A stretch of 64,000 nt of DNA from JAGNKE01 sp964583335 (GTDB lineage Bacteria; Pseudomonadota; Alphaproteobacteria; Micavibrionales; Micavibrionaceae), in contig CAZOVG010000006.1 of NCBI GenBank assembly GCA_964583335.1, forward strand, positions 124,001-188,000, given 5' to 3'. Each line of letters begins with the position of its first letter. Position 1 is the first letter of the stretch. The notes under the pieces were generated by a model. It made no database searches. It was not told where the DNA came from and saw only the letters and a program-made list of their open reading frames with translations. The position numbers and the translations under genes were made by a program. Below are positions 1-8,228 of this stretch, one piece after another.

Positions 1-1
1 T

Positions 2-406
2 AACGCCGCCCGCGCCGTGCTTGAGGAATGCGGTATCCTCGATTCCGTTATGCTGGTGGCCATCGCCAAGGGGCCGGATCGCAATGCGGGGCGGGAGCGG
101 TTTTTTATGGAGGGGCGTCCGGCGTTCAGCCTGCCCGTCAACGATCCGGTTCTGCATTATCTGCAACGGCTGCGGGACGAGGCGCACCGTTTCGCCATCG
201 CGGGGCACAGAGGTCGGCGGCAAAAGCAGATCACGGCCTCGCCGCTCGACGAGGTGCCAGGCATTGGCGGCAAACGCAAGAAGGCTCTGCTTATGCATTT
301 CGGCTCCGCCAAAGCTATTGCGGCGGCGGGGATCGAGGAGCTGGAGAAGGTCGAGGGGATATCCAAGGCGGTGGCCAAAAAAATCTATGACCATTTCCAC
401 GGGTGA
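2..406 (+). CDS. uvrC: UvrABC excinuclease subunit C, C-terminal part (5' end outside window)
   Basis: UvrC makes the dual incisions in nucleotide excision repair. Only the last 134 codons are visible; the frame is open from base 2. The visible part holds the end of the RNase H-like endonuclease domain (AIAKGPDRNAGRERFF) followed by a tandem helix-hairpin-helix DNA-binding domain with the motifs VPGIGGKRKKALL and VEGISKAVAKKI, which is how UvrC proteins end. The gene stops with TGA at 404-406. The next gene begins 78 bases later behind an AT-rich spacer, so it is probably a separate unit. Family assignment is firm; nothing can be said about the N-terminal GIY-YIG domain. Confidence 0.93.
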   Translation, partial: NAARAVLEECGILDSVMLVAIAKGPDRNAGRERFFMEGRPAFSLPVNDPVLHYLQRLRDEAHRFAIAGHRGRRQKQITASPLDEVPGIGGKRKKALLMHFGSAKAIAAAGIEELEKVEGISKAVAKKIYDHFHG

Positions 407-484
407 GGTTTTAAACGTCCGTCATCATAAAATTACAAAAAATATTTGTATTTTGATGTTTTCTTTTTGTAAACTCTTCGCATC

Positions 485-1255
485 ATGGCTGTACAAACGA
501 CAATCGACTGGGAGCGCTGTCAGCGGCACGTCATTAAGGCCGGTGAGGATTTGCCCGAGAATATTCGCGCGATCAGCGTGAAAACTCTGGACGCCGAGGC
601 GCTGCGGACCGCCGTGGGTCTTCTTGGCGGGCCTGTGACCTCCGTGCAGATCGAGACCGAGGACGTCCCCCGTGACCTGATCGGGTTTCCCCACGACTAC
701 ATCATCAATTACGGGCGTTTTAACGTTGAGATCCTGCCTGTTGAATTTCGCGGTGGCTTCGTGCGCAGCACGACCACTGATATCATTCATCTTTTGAACG
801 ATGAATTTTCAAAACGATCGCAGCAGCTGTATGACGATGTCTCGCGTGTGCGCATGCAAAGCTGGCAGCAGGCTGTGGTTCGTATGCCTTTGGCGGCCGA
901 GGAAGTGTTTCCGCATGCGTATAAGGGTTTATGGATACGCGGCGACGGGCGTTTCGACCAGCGGGAGCATCCCGGCTTTCACCGTCACGGCGGGTTTGTT
1001 GACGTGCTCGGCGATATGAAAGAGCTGCCGGGGTATTTCCTGAATTTCACGCCGAGCTATGACGGCACCGTATTTCCCGACGAACAGGGTAATCTCTGGT
1101 ACGCGCAGGGCGGCGCTTACAGTCTGTTTACATCGGACGGACACAAGGATGTTGACGGGTGCGACCATGAAGTGCCGGACCGTTTCATGTCACCGATCGA
1201 GCAGGAGCGGCGCGCAACTGCTGTGATGCAGGTTTTTCCGTTGCCGGAACTATAG
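485..1255 (+). CDS. Uncharacterised soluble protein (256 aa)
   Basis: I do not recognise a family. The protein is 256 residues with no signal peptide and no membrane segment, so it is probably cytoplasmic. The C-terminal half is rich in aromatic and polar residues and contains a GFHRHGGF stretch and a later SDGHKDVDGCDHE stretch. Spaced His/Asp residues of this sort can bind metal, as in cupin or 2-oxoglutarate oxygenase folds, but this is a guess from appearance. Codon use looks like that of its neighbours and the frame is intact, so it is very likely a real gene. It lies between uvrC and a bactofilin gene, on the same strand as both, which gives no functional clue. Confidence 0.75.
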   Translation: MAVQTTIDWERCQRHVIKAGEDLPENIRAISVKTLDAEALRTAVGLLGGPVTSVQIETEDVPRDLIGFPHDYIINYGRFNVEILPVEFRGGFVRSTTTDIIHLLNDEFSKRSQQLYDDVSRVRMQSWQQAVVRMPLAAEEVFPHAYKGLWIRGDGRFDQREHPGFHRHGGFVDVLGDMKELPGYFLNFTPSYDGTVFPDEQGNLWYAQGGAYSLFTSDGHKDVDGCDHEVPDRFMSPIEQERRATAVMQVFPLPEL

Positions 1256-1508
1256 GGTGATTTTCTTTTTTATGTGAATGTCTTTTGACGCGTTTTTTTT
1301 GCATAAGAATCAGGGATAAAAAATAAAAAACTGATAAATCAAATTGATAAAATTTTGTCTGGGGAAAACTCAGATTCGAGTCTTGCGGGTAAAAAAAACC
1401 CATGTTACGTTTGGTTCATTCTTACATAGTTGTTCGAAGCTTTTATTCAGGTGGGCGCTTTTGCGTGCCCGTCATACTCAACTGTTAATCGTGGAAAGGT
1501 GCGTCAAG

Positions 1509-2390
1509 ATGTTTCATCGCGTGAGGTCAGAGATACAAGATGGAGAGCAGAAGTCTCAAGGCCAAGCTTCTTCGCCGGAATACAGAAACCGCGAGGCACG
1601 CGGAGCTGTAGTCAGCAAGAAAATCAGCCGGGAAGCTGCAAAACCGCAGGAAGAAGAAATTCGCACTGCACAAGAAGAACTCGAGCTTGATGAAGCCGAG
1701 CAGGAGTTGGATATGGAAGAAGACGATACAGAAGATCAACGCGAGTCGGCTGCTCCGATTTATGGACCGAGCAGTTTCGTGAATGAGGTTGAGATTCAGG
1801 CCCGCCCGTCTGATGTCGGTACTGGAAGCTTCCAGCGCCCGTTTCAGCCGGCCGGCCGCGCACCGGGCATCTATCCCGGCGCTTATGTGCCGCCACAGGC
1901 TTATGAGGCCCCCTCTTTGGCTTCTGCTGACCGCCTCCTGACCATCGGTCGCGGTATCAACATGTCCGGTGAGATCGATGCTTGCGATCATTTGGTCGTC
2001 GAAGGCACTGTCGAGGCGGCCCTGAAAGGCGCGAAGGTACTGGAAATCGCCGAGTCCGGCACGTTCTACGGCACGGTCGAGATCGAAGAAGCCACCATCG
2101 CCGGGCGCTTCGAAGGCGACATTACGGTCAACGGGCGTCTGACGATCCGCGCAAGCGGCGCTATTACTGGCTCCATCGCTTACCGCGAGCTGGAGATTGA
2201 GGCTGGTGCTATTCTTGACGGTAAGGTCACTCCTCTCAAGGCTGCAACGGATACCAAACGCCTGGAAAAGTACCGGGCCGGTTCGGACGCGTCAGCGATG
2301 GCGAAAGCGAAGGAGATTATCTCCAAGCGCGAGCGGAAGGAGCCGGCCAACACGGAAGGCGGGATGTTCTCCAAAACTTCCGCGAAATAG
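1509..2390 (+). CDS. Bactofilin family polymer-forming protein with long acidic N-terminus
   Basis: Bactofilins form nucleotide-free filaments that scaffold cell-wall enzymes or polar structures. The right-handed beta-helix core lies at about residues 140-243 and shows the repeating hydrophobic/Gly pattern (LTIGRGINMSGEI, LVVEGTVEAAL, ATIAGRFEGDITVNGRLTI, GAITGSIAYRELEIEAGAIL). The start chosen is ATG 1509 with GGAAAGG nine bases upstream; the frame stays open back to 1344, but that part looks like leader. At 293 aa it is longer than the 110-200 aa usual for the family because of about 140 N-terminal residues rich in Glu, Gln and Lys, predicted disordered, and a basic C-terminal tail. A strong hairpin terminator follows. 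Confidence 0.9.
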   Translation: MFHRVRSEIQDGEQKSQGQASSPEYRNREARGAVVSKKISREAAKPQEEEIRTAQEELELDEAEQELDMEEDDTEDQRESAAPIYGPSSFVNEVEIQARPSDVGTGSFQRPFQPAGRAPGIYPGAYVPPQAYEAPSLASADRLLTIGRGINMSGEIDACDHLVVEGTVEAALKGAKVLEIAESGTFYGTVEIEEATIAGRFEGDITVNGRLTIRASGAITGSIAYRELEIEAGAILDGKVTPLKAATDTKRLEKYRAGSDASAMAKAKEIISKRERKEPANTEGGMFSKTSAK

Positions 2391-2424
2391 TCGATCTGGA
2401 TTGATCTGGTCGATAGAGATTACG

Positions 2425-2456
2425 GGAGCTGCGATGAAAGTCGCGGCTCCTTTTTT
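2425..2456 (+). terminator. Rho-independent terminator after bactofilin gene
   Basis: The arms GGAGCTGCGA and TCGCGGCTCC (one mismatch pair) form a stem at 2425-2450 with a six-base loop, followed directly by TTTTTT. It sits 35 bases after the bactofilin stop and just before the convergent end of nth. Confidence 0.85.
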
Positions 2457-2471
2457 ATGCGCGGTGCTTGC

Positions 2472-3104
2472 CTAAGCGGTTTTGTCTTTCCAGACGCAGA
2501 GATCGCGCACCGGGCAGGCCGCGCAATCGGGCTTTCGCGCCTTGCATGTGTAGCGCCCCAGCAGGATCAGCCAGTGGTGGGCGTTGAGGCCGAACTCTTC
2601 CGGCACGACTTTGACCAGTTTTTCCTCGACATTGTCCGGCGTCTTGCCCGGGGCGAGGCCCGTGCGGTTCGAAACCCGGAAAATATGAGTATCCACGGCC
2701 ATTGTCGGCTGTTTGAAAGCGACATTCAGGACGACGTTCGCCGTTTTGCGGCCCACGCCGGGCAGCTTCATCAGTTCCTCGCGCGTGCCGGGAACCTTGC
2801 CGTTATGATCACGGATGAGAATGTCCGAGAGGGCGATCACGTTTTTGGCCTTGTTGTTATAAAGCCCGATCGTCTTGATGTGTTCCTTTAGGCGGTCCAG
2901 TCCGAGCGCCAACATGCTTTCGGGCGAATCGACGATTTTGAACAGACCGCGCGTCGCCTTGTTTACGCCCGCATCGGTCGCCTGCGCCGATAAAACCACG
3001 GCGACCAGCAGGGTATAGGCGTTGGTATATTCCAAATCGCTTTTGGGTTCGGGGTTTGCGGCCCGGAGGCGGCTAAAAAATTCATGGATGTCCGCTTTTT
3101 TCAT
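2472..3104 (-). CDS. nth: Endonuclease III (DNA glycosylase/AP lyase)
   Basis: Removes oxidised pyrimidines and cleaves the abasic site in base excision repair. The protein matches Nth along its length: the LLVAVVLSAQATDAGVNKAT block, the helix-hairpin-helix LPGVGRKTANVVLN carrying the catalytic Lys, the catalytic Asp in VDTHIFRV, and the C-terminal [4Fe-4S] ligands C-X6-C-X2-C-X5-C near the end. The start is ATG 3104, giving 210 aa as in E. coli Nth; the frame continues upstream to a TTG at 3134 but those ten residues do not look like the family. It is divergent from the Ada-like repair gene, so two repair genes sit side by side. Confidence 0.95.
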   Translation of the reverse strand: MKKADIHEFFSRLRAANPEPKSDLEYTNAYTLLVAVVLSAQATDAGVNKATRGLFKIVDSPESMLALGLDRLKEHIKTIGLYNNKAKNVIALSDILIRDHNGKVPGTREELMKLPGVGRKTANVVLNVAFKQPTMAVDTHIFRVSNRTGLAPGKTPDNVEEKLVKVVPEEFGLNAHHWLILLGRYTCKARKPDCAACPVRDLCVWKDKTA

Positions 3105-3178
3105 TCGGGCATGATAGCAGACAATTTTTCCCAAGAAACGGGTTGGTTTATCCTCTGGCCAGCGTTTAAGCTGACGTT

Positions 3179-4012
3179 ATGGATAGCCGTTTTTCGCAGA
3201 AAATCATCGCCGAGACCATCGACTATCTCGTCGCGCATTTCCGGAGTCAGCCGGACCTCGATTTTCTGGCTGCGCGGGCCGGTTACGAGGCGACCCATTT
3301 TCAGAAGCTGTTCAAGCGACATGTTGGGATTAGCCCGAAGCGGTTGGTTCAATACATGAATGTTCGACATGCGCGGGAGCTTTTGCACGACGGGCGGCCT
3401 TTGCTGGATGCTGCGCTTGAAACGGGTCTGTCCGGCCCTGCGCGGCTCCACGATCTGTTCGTGGCGTGCGAGGGCGTTACGCCCGGAGAAGTGCGCAACA
3501 GAGGGCAGGGGCTGCGGATCGTCTATGGGTTCTTTTCCAGCGTGGTCGGCGAGATTCTGATCGCGCGGACCGAACGGGGTGTTTGCTGGCTGGGGTTTCT
3601 GGTCGATGGCCAGCGGGACGAACCGCTGGAGCGGATGAAAGCCTTGTGGCCTGCGGCGTATTTCAGCCACGAGGATCAGGCGGTTGCGGCATCGGGTAGG
3701 CAGATTATGGATATATGGCAGGGGAGGGGCGATGCACGCAAACCTCTGGCGCTCGATCTGTATGGAACGAATTTTCAGATTCAGGTATGGCAGGCGCTTT
3801 TAAGGATCCCGTGTCGGCATACCGTGACGTATGGGGAAATAGCGCGTGAAGTCTGCGCAGAGAAGGCCTCGCGGGCGGTGGGCAACGCGGTCGGCGCGAA
3901 CCCCGTATCCCTGCTTATCCCTTGTCACAGGGTTATACGCAGCACGGGGATTATCGATAATTACGCCTGGGGAAGCGCACGAAAGAAGCTTATTCTGGCG
4001 CTGGAGCAATAA
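3179..4012 (+). CDS. ada: Ada-like AraC-type regulator fused to O6-methylguanine-DNA methyltransferase
   Basis: Repairs O6-alkylguanine by transferring the alkyl group to its own cysteine. The N-terminal third (about residues 5-105) is an AraC-type helix-turn-helix domain (DFLAARAGYEATHFQKLFKR). The C-terminal part is a methyltransferase with the active site IPCHRVIR and the preceding FQIQVWQALLRIP and AVGNAVGANP blocks. The 277-residue protein lacks the N-terminal zinc/methylphosphotriester domain of E. coli Ada, so it cannot sense phosphotriesters in the classical way. Many bacteria carry this two-domain form. It is divergent from nth and convergent with dapB, whose end lies four bases away. 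The symbol is used in the broad sense. Confidence 0.88.
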   Translation: MDSRFSQKIIAETIDYLVAHFRSQPDLDFLAARAGYEATHFQKLFKRHVGISPKRLVQYMNVRHARELLHDGRPLLDAALETGLSGPARLHDLFVACEGVTPGEVRNRGQGLRIVYGFFSSVVGEILIARTERGVCWLGFLVDGQRDEPLERMKALWPAAYFSHEDQAVAASGRQIMDIWQGRGDARKPLALDLYGTNFQIQVWQALLRIPCRHTVTYGEIAREVCAEKASRAVGNAVGANPVSLLIPCHRVIRSTGIIDNYAWGSARKKLILALEQ

Positions 4013-4016
4013 ATAT

Positions 4017-4805
4017 CTATTCAGATTTGTCCTTGAGGTCCAGTACATCGCGCATCGTATAGAGGCCCGGCTCTTTGTCGGACAGCCAGACAGCAGCTCG
4101 AAGGGCGCCCCGTGCGAAAAGGGATCGGTCGGTTGCGATATGGCCAAGCTCGACGCGCTCGCCTTCTCCATAAAACGTGACCTTGTGATCGCCGACAACA
4201 TCGCCGCCGCGTGCCACGGCAAAACCTATCGTACCGGCCGGACGTGTTCCTATACGGCCCTGACGGTTGTAAGTTGCGAGATGGTCGAAGTTCTTACCCC
4301 GCCCATACGCCGCCGCCTTGCCCAGCATGATGGCTGTGCCGGAGGGGGCATCGACCTTGTATTTGTGATGCGCCTCGAAAATTTCGATATCCCATTCGAT
4401 ACCGAGACGCTCCGCTGTTTTTTCCACGTGTGCCAACAGGATGTTGAGGCCGATGCTCATATTTGCGCTATACATAATCGGCGCTTCTCTGGCGGCCTCC
4501 ATCAAAGCCTGTTCATCTTCCTTATCCAATCCGGTGGTGCCGACGACCAGAGGTTTTTTCATTTCAGCAGCGAGCGCGGCATGAGCGCGAGAAGCGTCCG
4601 GGCTGGTAAAATCAATGACAATATCGGAAATCTCAAAAAGCTCACGTGCGTTTTTCGTTACAAAGTGACTGACTTTTTCCTTTTTTTCGCTTTGGATGCT
4701 TCCTCCAGAGAGTTCAAGGCCCTCGGCTGTCCAACGATCCAAGCTCAGCTCCTTGACGACGAGTTTACCCACGCGGCCCGTGCATCCTGCTACACCGATT
4801 TTCAT
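4017..4805 (-). CDS. dapB: 4-hydroxy-tetrahydrodipicolinate reductase
   Basis: NAD(P)H-dependent reductase of the lysine/diaminopimelate pathway, which feeds peptidoglycan. The N-terminal Rossmann motif is GVAGCTGRVGK at residues 4-14, and the conserved catalytic and substrate-binding region EIFEAHHKYKVDAPSGTA lies near residue 160. The length of 262 aa is normal. It is the last gene of the dnaK-dnaJ-dapB run on the minus strand, 63 bases after dnaJ; dapB next to dnaJ is common in alphaproteobacteria. A few non-canonical insert residues (QSEKKEKVSHF) are within normal variation. Confidence 0.95.
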   Translation of the reverse strand: MKIGVAGCTGRVGKLVVKELSLDRWTAEGLELSGGSIQSEKKEKVSHFVTKNARELFEISDIVIDFTSPDASRAHAALAAEMKKPLVVGTTGLDKEDEQALMEAAREAPIMYSANMSIGLNILLAHVEKTAERLGIEWDIEIFEAHHKYKVDAPSGTAIMLGKAAAYGRGKNFDHLATYNRQGRIGTRPAGTIGFAVARGGDVVGDHKVTFYGEGERVELGHIATDRSLFARGALRAAVWLSDKEPGLYTMRDVLDLKDKSE

Positions 4806-4868
4806 TTTTTTCCTCTGCTTACTTACGCTTTTGTCAGTTTTTTATCTTTTTGATGATCGCCGAGCCTT

Positions 4869-6020
4869 CTAATCGCTCAGGTCTCCCCAAAACTCGCGCA
4901 TCTTCTTAAAAAATCCACTGGATTCAGGGGAATTCTTGCCCTTGGATGAAGAGTCGTTCATGGATTCATCAAGCTGCTTTAAAATATCCTGCTGCTTTTT
5001 GCTGAGATTAACAGGTGTCTCCACAAAAATCTCGATATACATATCCCCCCGCGCTTCAGAGCGCAAGATGCTCATACCCTTTCCTTTAATCCGGAATTGC
5101 TGGCCGGTCTGGGTGCCCGCAGGGACTTTGACGTTGGCGCGCTTGCCTTCTATGGTCGGGACATCCACATCGCCGCCAAGTGCGGCGCGTGTGACGGTTA
5201 TCGGCACACGGCAATAGAGGTTTGAGCCGTCACGACGGAAAAGTTTGTGCGGTTTGACGTTCAAAAGCACGTAGAGGTCGCCTTTGGGACCGCCGCGCGC
5301 TCCGGCCTCGCCCTCTCCGGTCAGGCGGATGCGGCGGCCCGTCTCTACGCCGGGAGGAATTTTAACATTCAGGTTCTTTTCCTTACGCAAAACGCCTTGG
5401 CCGCTGCACTTTTTACAGGGGTTGGCGATCACGCTGCCCGCGCCCTGGCAGGTGGGGCAGGTGCGTTCGATCGTGAAAAAGCCCTGTTGCTGGCGGATGC
5501 GGCCCTGTCCGCTACAAGTTGAGCAGGACTGGCTGGACGTTCCGGGTTCGGAGCCTTTGCCGTTGCAAGCGTCGCAGGAGTCATGAAGCGGGATTTTGAT
5601 CTTGGCTTCCTTACCGAGGAAGGCTTCCTCCATCGTGATCTCAAGCGTGTATTGTACGTCTGAGCCACGCGATGGGCCGCCGCGCCTGCGGCCGCCCATG
5701 AAGTCGCCGAACATATCCTCGAAGATATCGGAGAACGCTCCGCCAAAGCCGCTGAAATCTCCGCCTGCGCCGGGAGAGGCCGCGCCCATACTTCCATCAA
5801 AGGCGCTCATACCATAGCGGTCATAAGCCGCGCGTTTTTGCTCGTCTTTCAGGACATCGTAGGCGCGGCTGATTTCCTTAAATTTTTCTTCGGCCTTCGG
5901 ATTGTCCTTATTGCGGTCAGGGTGATACTCCATGGCCAGCTTGCGGTAGGCTTTTTTAATTTCCTCCGCGTCGGCGCTCTTTTCGACGCCTAGAACCTTG
6001 TAAAAGTCCTTATCTGACAT
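4869..6020 (-). CDS. dnaJ: Chaperone protein DnaJ (Hsp40)
   Basis: Co-chaperone that delivers unfolded clients to DnaK and stimulates its ATPase. The J domain occupies residues 1-70 with the HPD tripeptide, followed by a Gly/Phe-rich linker (GGDFSGFGGAFSDIFEDMFG). Four zinc-binding repeats CxxCxGxG (CDACNGKG, CSTCSGQG, CPTCQGAG, CKKCSGQG) lie at about 150-215, and the C-terminal client-binding domains complete 383 aa. The start is ATG 6020. It lies 93 bases downstream of dnaK, and that gap holds a long stem-loop. Confidence 0.97.
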   Translation of the reverse strand: MSDKDFYKVLGVEKSADAEEIKKAYRKLAMEYHPDRNKDNPKAEEKFKEISRAYDVLKDEQKRAAYDRYGMSAFDGSMGAASPGAGGDFSGFGGAFSDIFEDMFGDFMGGRRRGGPSRGSDVQYTLEITMEEAFLGKEAKIKIPLHDSCDACNGKGSEPGTSSQSCSTCSGQGRIRQQQGFFTIERTCPTCQGAGSVIANPCKKCSGQGVLRKEKNLNVKIPPGVETGRRIRLTGEGEAGARGGPKGDLYVLLNVKPHKLFRRDGSNLYCRVPITVTRAALGGDVDVPTIEGKRANVKVPAGTQTGQQFRIKGKGMSILRSEARGDMYIEIFVETPVNLSKKQQDILKQLDESMNDSSSKGKNSPESSGFFKKMREFWGDLSD

Positions 6021-6046
6021 TGCTTTATTCTCCCGCCCGTGTCGTC

Positions 6047-6091
6047 AGACCCGCCGGAGGGACAGTTGATGTTGTTCTCTCCGGCTGGTCT
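6047..6091 (-). other. Long stem-loop in the dnaK-dnaJ intergenic region
   Basis: The arms at 6047-6059 and 6079-6091 pair over 12 base pairs with one C/T mismatch and a 19-base loop. On the transcript strand it is followed by a GC-rich stretch and then the dnaJ start, not by a T run, so it does not look like a terminator. It could be an mRNA processing or differential-stability element that sets the DnaK:DnaJ ratio; that function is inference. Confidence 0.55.
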
Positions 6092-6113
6092 GCGGTCATG
6101 CTGTTATTCGGGC

Positions 6114-8069
6114 TTAGTTTTTACGGTCGTCGTCGGACTCTTCCTCGATTTCAAGATCGGTGAAGTCGGCGTCGATGGTTTTATCTTCCTCGGCGACGGA
6201 AGGGTCTTCGGTCGTGAAGGCTGGCTCTGCGCCTGGTGCTGCGCCCATGCCGGCCTCCTTTTCCTGCGCCTTACGGTAGGCTAACTCGCCTAACTTCATG
6301 CTCGCTTGCGTAAGTGCGTCCGTTTTGGCTTTGATCTCTTCCGCATCGTCGCCCGAACGCGCGGACTTCAAAGCTTCGATGGCGCCCTCTATGGTTGCCT
6401 TGTCGGAGGCTGGAACATCTTTTCCAAATTCCGCCAGGCTTGATTCCGCCGCGTGGATCGCCGCTTCGGCGTGGTTATTGGCCTCGGCCAGAGCACGCTT
6501 TTTCTTGTCGGATTCGGCGTTGGCCTCGGCGTCCTTGACCATTTTATCGATGTCGGCGTCGGACAAGCCGCCGGAGGCCTGGATACGGATCTGCTGTTCC
6601 TTGTTTGTCGCCTTGTCTTTTGCCGTGACGTGCACGATACCGTTCGCGTCAATGTCAAAGGTGACTTCGATCTGCGGGATACCCCGGGGAGCGGGGGGGA
6701 TACCGACAAGATCGAACTGGCCGAGCATCTTGTTATCCGCCGCCATTTCGCGTTCGCCCTGGAATACGCGGATCGTAACCGCGCTCTGGCTGTCTTCCGC
6801 CGTGGAGAAGGTTTGCGACTTTTTGGTCGGGATCGTGGTATTCCGCTCGATCAGACGTGTGAAGACACCGCCCAGCGTCTCGATACCCAGGGAGAGCGGG
6901 GTGACGTCGAGCAGGAGTACATCCTTAACGTCGCCTTGCAGAACGCCGCCCTGAATGGCTGCACCGTCGGCGACCACCTCGTCAGGGTTCACGCCCTTAT
7001 GGGGCTCCTTGCCGAAAAATTCCTTCACGGTTTCGATGATTTTGGGCATACGGGTCATCCCGCCAACCATAACCACGTCGTCGATCTCGGAGGCCTTCAG
7101 GCCCGCATCTTTCAGCGCGGCCTTAAGCGGCTCAACGGTGCGCTTGACGAGATCGGCCACGATGCTTTCCAGCTTCGCGCGGGTCAGCGCGATCTGGAGA
7201 TGTTTCGGGCCGGAGGCGTCCGCCGTGATAAAGGGCAGGTTGATCTCGGTCTGCATGGTACTGGACAGCTCGATTTTGGCCTTTTCGGCGGCTTCCTTCA
7301 GACGCTGGAGGGCCAGCTTGTCCTGGCGGAGGTCGATGCCCTGTTCCTTTTTGAACTCGTCGGCCAGATAGTCGATGATGCGCAGATCGAAGTCTTCCCC
7401 GCCGAGGAAGGTGTCCCCGTTGGTGGCCTTAACCTCGAATACGCCGTCGCCGATTTCAAGAACCGACACGTCGAACGTTCCGCCGCCAAGGTCGTAGACG
7501 ACGATCACACCCGAAGATTTTTTATCCAAACCATAGGCCAGCGCGGCGGCGGTCGGCTCGTTGATGATGCGCTCGACCTCAAGGCCCGCGATCTTGCCAG
7601 CGTCCTTGGTTGCTTGACGCTGGGAGTCGTTGAAGTAAGCGGGAACGGTGATTACGGCGCGGGTCACGGGTTCGCCCAAGAACGCTTCTGCGGTTTCCTT
7701 CATTTTCTGAAGCACCATCGCAGAGATTTGGGAGGGGGCGTATTTCTGCCCGTTGATTTCCACCCATGCGTCGCCGTTATCGCCCTCGATAATGTTAAAG
7801 GGCGCCTTGCTACGCATGTCCTTGACCTGCGGGTCGTTAAAACGACGGCCAATCAGGCGTTTGATGGCGTAGAGGGTATTTTCGGGGTTGGTGACGGCCT
7901 GACGCTTGGCGGGCTGGCCGACGAGGCGCTCGCCGTCTTTGGCGAAGGCCACCATCGAGGGGGTGGTTCGCATGCCCTCGGCATTTTCGATGACCCTTGG
8001 CTCCTTGCCGTCCATAATAGCGACGCAGGAGTTTGTCGTACCCAAGTCAATTCCAATGATTTTGCTCAT
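6114..8069 (-). CDS. dnaK: Chaperone protein DnaK (Hsp70)
   Basis: ATP-dependent Hsp70 that folds nascent and damaged proteins with DnaJ and GrpE. The N-terminal ATPase has the phosphate-1 motif IGIDLGTTNSCVA at residues 5-17, the DLGGGTFDVSVLEIGDG motif near 190-210 and VVMVGGMTRMP near 335. The substrate-binding domain starts after the DVTPLSLGIETLGG linker, and the helical lid ends in an acidic tail. The length of 651 aa is slightly above the usual 630-640. The start is ATG 8069. It follows grpE by 159 bases, a gap that probably holds its own promoter. Confidence 0.98.
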   Translation of the reverse strand: MSKIIGIDLGTTNSCVAIMDGKEPRVIENAEGMRTTPSMVAFAKDGERLVGQPAKRQAVTNPENTLYAIKRLIGRRFNDPQVKDMRSKAPFNIIEGDNGDAWVEINGQKYAPSQISAMVLQKMKETAEAFLGEPVTRAVITVPAYFNDSQRQATKDAGKIAGLEVERIINEPTAAALAYGLDKKSSGVIVVYDLGGGTFDVSVLEIGDGVFEVKATNGDTFLGGEDFDLRIIDYLADEFKKEQGIDLRQDKLALQRLKEAAEKAKIELSSTMQTEINLPFITADASGPKHLQIALTRAKLESIVADLVKRTVEPLKAALKDAGLKASEIDDVVMVGGMTRMPKIIETVKEFFGKEPHKGVNPDEVVADGAAIQGGVLQGDVKDVLLLDVTPLSLGIETLGGVFTRLIERNTTIPTKKSQTFSTAEDSQSAVTIRVFQGEREMAADNKMLGQFDLVGIPPAPRGIPQIEVTFDIDANGIVHVTAKDKATNKEQQIRIQASGGLSDADIDKMVKDAEANAESDKKKRALAEANNHAEAAIHAAESSLAEFGKDVPASDKATIEGAIEALKSARSGDDAEEIKAKTDALTQASMKLGELAYRKAQEKEAGMGAAPGAEPAFTTEDPSVAEEDKTIDADFTDLEIEEESDDDRKN

Positions 8070-8162
8070 TTTGATACCTCTTTTGTTAGCGAAAACACAG
8101 CGGCCCGAAACGGCACCGATGGATTTCCATAAGGTTTAAGTTCCGTATCTTACGGATGCATG

Positions 8163-8168
8163 ATTATA
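8163..8168 (-). promoter_or_regulatory. Candidate -10 box of dnaK promoter with 5' hairpin
   Basis: TATAAT reads on the minus strand at 8168-8163, 94 bases before the dnaK start. A small perfect hairpin (TCCGTA-AGA-TACGGA read on the transcript, 8156-8142) would lie at the very 5' end of the transcript, where it could stabilise the mRNA. I see no convincing -35 at 16-18 bases, so the promoter call is weak. Confidence 0.3.
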
Positions 8169-8228
8169 GCATATCCTAAAAAAACGCCATAACCGAAGTC
8201 AAAAAATGTGCCTTAAAGGCGGGTTAAT

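Noticed and set aside
6453..8132. Plus-strand open frame (559 codons) antisense to dnaK
   Set aside because: Shadow of dnaK; the translation has the His/Asp/Val-rich look of a reversed frame.
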